From: Streptomyces sp. NBC_00572
Lineage (GTDB): Bacteria > Actinomycetota > Actinomycetes > Streptomycetales > Streptomycetaceae
DNA length: 64,000 bases
Reading direction: 5' to 3'
NCBI RefSeq assembly: GCF_026341815.1
Contig: NZ_JAPENX010000001.1
Coordinates: 5,332,001-5,396,000, forward strand
The position numbers and the translations under genes were made by a program. Each line of letters starts with the position of its first letter. Position 1 is the first letter of the stretch. Below the pieces are notes generated by a model. It saw nothing but the letters and a program-made list of their open reading frames with translations. It was not told where the DNA came from and did not search any database. This document shows, piece by piece, positions 60,120-64,000 of the stretch.

Positions 60120-60713
60120 TCACCGCTCCACCGCGATCCGGCGACGACACTCCTCGGCCAGCGCCGGATACCTGGCGCCGATCGCCTCGTAGAGCCGTCG
60201 TCGGAGCAGCCGCTCGGCCTCGCCGCGCCCGGTCTCCCCGTACAGGCCGTCGAGCAGCACCTCGTACCGCGCGAGGGCGTGCCGCAGGTAGCTCACCTGC
60301 CACCGTACGAGCGCGCCGGCCGGGGCTCCGTCTCCTGGTGACGTCCCGGGACCGCGTGCCCCCAGCAGCTGCCGGTGCCGGACCGCCCGCCGCTCCAGCT
60401 CGGGACCGGGCAGCCGGGGCACCTCGATCCGCTCCGCGCGGATCGCGGCCAGGACGGCGGCCCGGCGCCGCTCGGCGTAGGCCGCGGCGGCGGAGGAACG
60501 GGCCGGCGAGAGAATCGATGTCTCGGCGAACTCGGGTGTCCGCTCGACGGTTTCGACCCGCGCCAGGAGATAGAGCCGCAGGGGCGCGAGGGACCAGCGG
60601 CGCGGGTCGCGGCCCTGTACGTCGGGCGTGCCGAGCAGGTCCCGCACCATCGTGTCGGTCCAGCCGCGTCGGCGTACCCCGACGTGGCTCACATAGGTCG
60701 TACGGTCCGTCAT
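60120..60713 (-). CDS. hypothetical protein
   Basis: This 197-residue protein starts MTDRTTYVSHVGVRRRGWTD and contains DLLGTPDVQGRDPRRWSLAP, many arginine-rich helices (SAAAAYAERRRAAVLAAIRA, YGETGRGEAERLLRRRLYEA) and ends RRRIAVER. I recognise no family; it looks like a soluble, basic, mostly helical protein. It converges on the racemase-like gene and is divergent from the fibronectin-type lipoprotein by 131 bases of gene-free DNA. Confidence 0.6.
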   Translation of the reverse strand: MTDRTTYVSHVGVRRRGWTDTMVRDLLGTPDVQGRDPRRWSLAPLRLYLLARVETVERTPEFAETSILSPARSSAAAAYAERRRAAVLAAIRAERIEVPRLPGPELERRAVRHRQLLGARGPGTSPGDGAPAGALVRWQVSYLRHALARYEVLLDGLYGETGRGEAERLLRRRLYEAIGARYPALAEECRRRIAVER

Positions 60714-60844
60714 GATTCCCCCAGATTCGACTACGGAGAGTGATGTTTTCAGTGAAGCGCACGCCACTGACAACGCCCCCTTGCCGGGGTCGGTCCGGCT
60801 GTGCGATATAGGTCTGGACCTTTCCGACGGACGGAGGCCGGCCC

Positions 60845-61822
60845 GTGCAACGCCCGCTAGCCGCAAGCCTGTTGACTGCCCTCGCGCTTCCCCTGGCCCT
60901 GGCTCTCACCCTCACGGGGTGCTCGGGCGCCGCCGTTCCCGAGGCCAAGGACACCCGCGCCCCCACCACCCCCACCGGAGTCACCGCCACCGCCGGCAGC
61001 GCCGGCACGGTCCACGTCATGTGGAGCGCGGCCACCGACGACCGGGCCGTCACCGGGTACGTGGTCTACAGCGAGGGCCGCAGGATCAAGGACCTCCCGG
61101 CCACCACCCTGATGACGGACGTGGTCGGACTCGCCCCCGCCACCCGCCACCGCTTCACGGTCCGGGCCCGCGACGCCGCCGGCAACGTCTCGGCGCCGAG
61201 CACCACCGTCACCGCGACCACCCTCCGCGCCACCGCCGAGGACCGCACACCCCCCACCACGCCGGCCGCGCTCCGCGCCACCCCCGACGGCAGCCGCGCC
61301 GTGACCCTCCGCTGGTCGGCGGCCGAGGACGACACCCGGGTCACCGCCTACGACGTCTATCAGGCCGACACCCGCATCCACACCGTGCCCGGCACGGCCA
61401 CCACCGCCCACGTCACCGGACTGCGCCCCGGCACCGCCTACGCGTTCACCGTCCGCGCCCGCGACGCCGCCGAGAACTCCTCACCGGACAGCGCCCCCGC
61501 CGACCTCACCACGGCCCCGTCGCCGGGCGCGCCCGCGAACACCGCCCCCACCCACCTCACCGCGACGGCGACCAAGGGCGAGATCACCGTCACCTGGACC
61601 CCACCGGACACGGAGGCCCCGGTCACCCACCACGAACTCCACCTCAACGGCAGGTTCGCCACCACCATCATCTGGGGCACCACCCCACCCCCCGGCCGCG
61701 CCACCTACACCTTCCCGGTCCAGGACCCCCCGGGCACCCGCTACACCGTCACCCTCCGCGCCCAACTCCCGGACGGCACCTGGGGCGACTTCTCGGCGCC
61801 CCGGACGGTGGTGGTGCGCTGA
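60845..61822 (+). CDS. lipoprotein with three fibronectin type III domains
   Basis: The 325-residue product begins with a lipoprotein signal (ALALPLALALTLTGC, lipidated Cys26). It is then built of three FN3 repeats starting APTTPTGVTATAGSAG, PPTTPAALRATPDGSRAV and APTHLTATATKGEITV; the first two carry the shared TGYVVY/TAYDVY and FTVRARDAA blocks. Such proteins are anchored outside the membrane and often sit on carbohydrate-degrading or cell-surface complexes. GTG 60845 has GGAGGCC upstream. No enzymatic domain is present. Confidence 0.9.
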   Translation: MQRPLAASLLTALALPLALALTLTGCSGAAVPEAKDTRAPTTPTGVTATAGSAGTVHVMWSAATDDRAVTGYVVYSEGRRIKDLPATTLMTDVVGLAPATRHRFTVRARDAAGNVSAPSTTVTATTLRATAEDRTPPTTPAALRATPDGSRAVTLRWSAAEDDTRVTAYDVYQADTRIHTVPGTATTAHVTGLRPGTAYAFTVRARDAAENSSPDSAPADLTTAPSPGAPANTAPTHLTATATKGEITVTWTPPDTEAPVTHHELHLNGRFATTIIWGTTPPPGRATYTFPVQDPPGTRYTVTLRAQLPDGTWGDFSAPRTVVVR

Positions 61823-61919
61823 CGGAGTCTCGGATTGGCCGGAAGCGCCCCCTTTCGCCGTGCTCCGCATCCCCTCACCCTGCGAAGCAGGGGATGCAGC
61901 GGGCCGCTGGGGGGCGCCG

Positions 61920-63038
61920 ATGTTCGAGCCGATGTCCGATCCGTCGTCAGACCGTCCGTCCGACCCGCTCTACGTACCCGCTTTGCCCGCCCGCCGGAAC
62001 GCGCTCGACGCGTACGACTCCCTTCCGCCCCGGGTACGCGCGTGCGTGACGCCGCTGTGGAGCATCCCGCCCCGGGTCCGCACGAGGGGCCCGCGGCCGC
62101 CCCACCCGCTCGACCCCGACCCGGCCGCGCTCGCCGCCCGGCTGAGGGCGGTGCTGCACCGGATCGAGGCCGTGCAGCGGGGGCGGCCCGCCTGGATCGA
62201 CGCCTTCCACGTCGAGGACCAGGTTTGGCCCTTCGACGCATCCGGCCGGCCGGGTGCGGCACGGACCTCGCTCCGGCCGGTGACGGGCGTCGAGCGCCCC
62301 GCCGGGCAGCAGACGGCCGGAGCCGAGGCCGCCCGGGCGAGCGGCAGCGGCCTCGGCGTCCGGGTGTTCCCGACCGGGCTGTCCGACGAGAAGCTGAGGG
62401 ACGAGGTCGGCCTCCTCCTGGACCGGATCGCGTTCGCGCGCTGCCCGTTGGACCTGCTGCTCGACCTCGGCGCCGTCGTCGACGAGCACTGCCCGGCGGA
62501 GAAACGGGCGCTGCGCGCCCTCGCCCTGCTCGGTCCCCTCCACCGCTGGCGGACGGTCGTCCTGCTCGCCGGTTCCTTCCCTCGCGGCTATCCCGAGGAC
62601 TACGGGGCACCGCTCGCGGAGGCGCACCGATTCGACTGGGACGTCTGGCACATGCTCGTCGACGGGCCCGACCGCCCGGAAGTACGCGTCGCCTACGGCG
62701 ACTACGGCGCCGACCACACCGGGAGCGCCGACCGGCCCCTGGAGGCGGCCGGAGGCTCCCCCTGGGGAGTCGTGCGCTACACCACCGAGCGCACGTTCCT
62801 CCTCGCGCGCGTGCCCACCCGGGGAACCGACCACGCGGACGCGGTCCGCGCGCTGGTCCGGGAGATCGTGTGCGCGGAGGGCTTCCGAGGAGCCGAGTTC
62901 AGCGAGGGGGAGCGCTGGCTGGTCTCCTGCGCGGCCGGAGCGGGCGGTGCGGGGGTCGGCGGCCCCGAGGTCTGGCTGCGCTCGGGCCACGTCCAGCACA
63001 TGGCCCAGGTAGTCCGCGCCCTACGGAGACGCCCGTGA
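61920..63038 (+). CDS. Beta-family protein (PF14350-like)
   Basis: This 372-residue protein opens DPLYVPALPARRNALDAYDS, RVRACVTPLWSIPP, the signature opening of the phage T4 Beta-protein family, and later has RTVVLLAGSFPRGYPEDYGA, FDWDVWHML, RVAYGDYGADHTG, VVRYTTERTFLLARV and the C-terminal WLRSGHVQHMAQVVRAL. ATG 61920 is used; earlier in-frame starts lack the motif. Homologues occur in actinobacteria and phage, sometimes near defence genes. The molecular function is unknown. Confidence 0.78.
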   Translation: MFEPMSDPSSDRPSDPLYVPALPARRNALDAYDSLPPRVRACVTPLWSIPPRVRTRGPRPPHPLDPDPAALAARLRAVLHRIEAVQRGRPAWIDAFHVEDQVWPFDASGRPGAARTSLRPVTGVERPAGQQTAGAEAARASGSGLGVRVFPTGLSDEKLRDEVGLLLDRIAFARCPLDLLLDLGAVVDEHCPAEKRALRALALLGPLHRWRTVVLLAGSFPRGYPEDYGAPLAEAHRFDWDVWHMLVDGPDRPEVRVAYGDYGADHTGSADRPLEAAGGSPWGVVRYTTERTFLLARVPTRGTDHADAVRALVREIVCAEGFRGAEFSEGERWLVSCAAGAGGAGVGGPEVWLRSGHVQHMAQVVRALRRRP

Positions 63039-63109
63039 CAGAAGTGATTCCTCGTCCCTCCGCCTGCGTCGCACGCCCGATTCGTCCCCGCCGAACTACC
63101 CTGGGAAGC

Positions 63110-64000
63110 GTGGCCGAGACCGTTCTCACCAACACCGGGCTCGACGGTTTCCTCGACGGAACCTCCGAGCGCCGCGACCCCGTCTTCGTGCGTGCCGCGG
63201 AAGCGGTGCTGGGACTGCTGGCCCTGCGCGGGGCCGACCGGGAGTCCGGGGTGCCCGAGCCGACGCCCGGGCTCGTGCGGCAGCTCCTCGTCGAGGACCT
63301 GCCGACGTTCGTGTACGCGCCTCCCGGGGCGCTCGCCGTCTATCCCGCCGTGGTCGGACAGCTCGCGGCGCGCTTCGACGGGGGCCGGGGCGAGCAGGTC
63401 GCCGTGGCCGTCAACGAGGCCGTCGGCGACTTCGAGCGGGCCATGACCGATCCGGGGAACCTGACCTGGCACCGGTGGTACGCCTCGCTGCTGCGGACCT
63501 GTGGCGCCGACCTCGCCGATCCCGAGGACGTACGGCGCCGGCTCGCCGCCCTCGACGGGGCGCCGCTGCCCGAGGGGGTGCACCGGGCCGATCTCATGGG
63601 GCGTACGGCCCTCGCCGACGTCCTGCTCGCCGAGGCCCTCACGCGCGCGTACGTACGGGACGCCGAAGAGCCGCCCGCCGCCGGGCCGCTGCTCACCGAC
63701 CACGACGTGGCGACCGGCATCGGGCAGGTGGCCGCGGCTCTCCTGGACCGGTGGACCGCCGCCGGGCTCGCCGAACAGCTCGCCGGGCCGTACGCGCGCT
63801 TCGCGCCCGGGCCCGACGCCTTCCCCCACCTCGTCCTGGCCGATGCCCTCCTCGACGAGCACCTCGACCACTACGGGGACATCGCCGTCCCCGTGCCCCC
63901 GCCGCCCGCGATCGAGGCAGGGCCCGTCGAGGAGGACGCGGACACCCTCATCGCCGCCGTCGAGGAGCTGGCCGAGGAGGAGTTCGAGCCCTACGGGGGT
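63110..64000 (+). CDS. hypothetical protein, partial (runs off the right edge)
   Basis: An uninterrupted frame of 297 codons runs from GTG 63110 to the window end. It reads AETVLTNTGLDGFLDGTSER, then FVRAAEAVLGLLALRGADRE and LLVEDLPTFVYAPPGALAVY, and has an acidic region (EEDADTLIAAVEELAEEEFE) near the edge. Codon usage is strongly biased to G/C at third positions, unlike the antisense frame. No family is recognised. The gene starts 71 bases after the Beta-family gene and may be independent. Confidence 0.7.
   Translation, partial: MAETVLTNTGLDGFLDGTSERRDPVFVRAAEAVLGLLALRGADRESGVPEPTPGLVRQLLVEDLPTFVYAPPGALAVYPAVVGQLAARFDGGRGEQVAVAVNEAVGDFERAMTDPGNLTWHRWYASLLRTCGADLADPEDVRRRLAALDGAPLPEGVHRADLMGRTALADVLLAEALTRAYVRDAEEPPAAGPLLTDHDVATGIGQVAAALLDRWTAAGLAEQLAGPYARFAPGPDAFPHLVLADALLDEHLDHYGDIAVPVPPPPAIEAGPVEEDADTLIAAVEELAEEEFEPYGG

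Noticed and set aside
62777..63871. A minus-strand gene at the right edge
   Set aside because: The plus-strand frame starting at 63110 stays open to the edge, has better codon bias and a normal N-terminal composition.

Overview
The window is actinobacterial chromosome, almost certainly Streptomyces. It is very GC-rich, with G or C at nearly every third codon position, many GTG starts, GTGA/ATGA stop-start overlaps and purine-rich ribosome sites. From about 43 kb on, the gene order gcl, catalase, glxR, hyi, a small protein, an HTH protein, uraD, uraH, uricase is the one I recall from the purine/glyoxylate region of S. coelicolor. No rRNA, tRNA, CRISPR array or intact mobile element was found.

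1-7.8 kb: the tail of a cytochrome P450; a decayed glycoside hydrolase family 3 fragment; an acyl-CoA activation/oxidation set (AMP ligase, acyl-CoA dehydrogenase, family III CoA transferase) divergent from a TetR regulator; and a major-facilitator carrier. 7.7-16.8 kb: a complete-looking 4-hydroxybenzoate to protocatechuate 4,5-(meta-)cleavage operon, pobA-ligJ-ligK-ligI-ligAB(fused)-ligC-aldo/keto reductase. An IclR regulator precedes it, and a ModA-like binding protein without a signal peptide is divergent from that. The operon ends at a perfect 22-bp hairpin. 16.8-21.3 kb: a second CoA-linked catabolic operon (SDR, amidohydrolase, acyl-CoA ligase, MaoC hydratase) divergent from a MarR regulator with twin palindromes.

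21.4-32 kb: a five-gene oligopeptide-type ABC importer under a LacI regulator with a perfect 18-bp palindrome; a YtcJ-like amidohydrolase, a TetR regulator and a DAO-family FAD oxidase sharing one 25-bp operator; then a recombination scar (integrase remnant, gene fragments) beside corA. 34-43 kb: a winged-helix protein, a broken SUKH-like immunity gene, a GAF-LuxR regulator divergent from two acyl-CoA ligases, a GNAT, a TIGR04222 membrane protein and a zinc-ribbon protein with a nuclease-like C-terminus.

43-60 kb: purine and glyoxylate catabolism. Two NCS2 permeases import nucleobases. 8-Oxoguanine deaminase makes urate. Uricase, HIU hydrolase and OHCU decarboxylase make allantoin. Gcl, Hyi and GlxR recycle glyoxylate, and a catalase removes uricase peroxide. 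Promoters in this region carry two shared operator types: TTCCG-N5-CGGAA pairs (gcl, hyi) and TCAACA-N3-TGTTGA overlapping the -35 box (catalase, uraD-uraH-uricase). 60-64 kb: a hypothetical protein, a fibronectin-III lipoprotein, a Beta-family protein and an unfinished gene.

No wholly new system can be proved from sequence alone. The strongest leads are the fused LigA-LigB dioxygenase in an actinobacterial meta-cleavage operon, the shared catalase/uricase operator, the small-protein/HTH pair beside the purine genes, and the zinc-ribbon nuclease-like protein.
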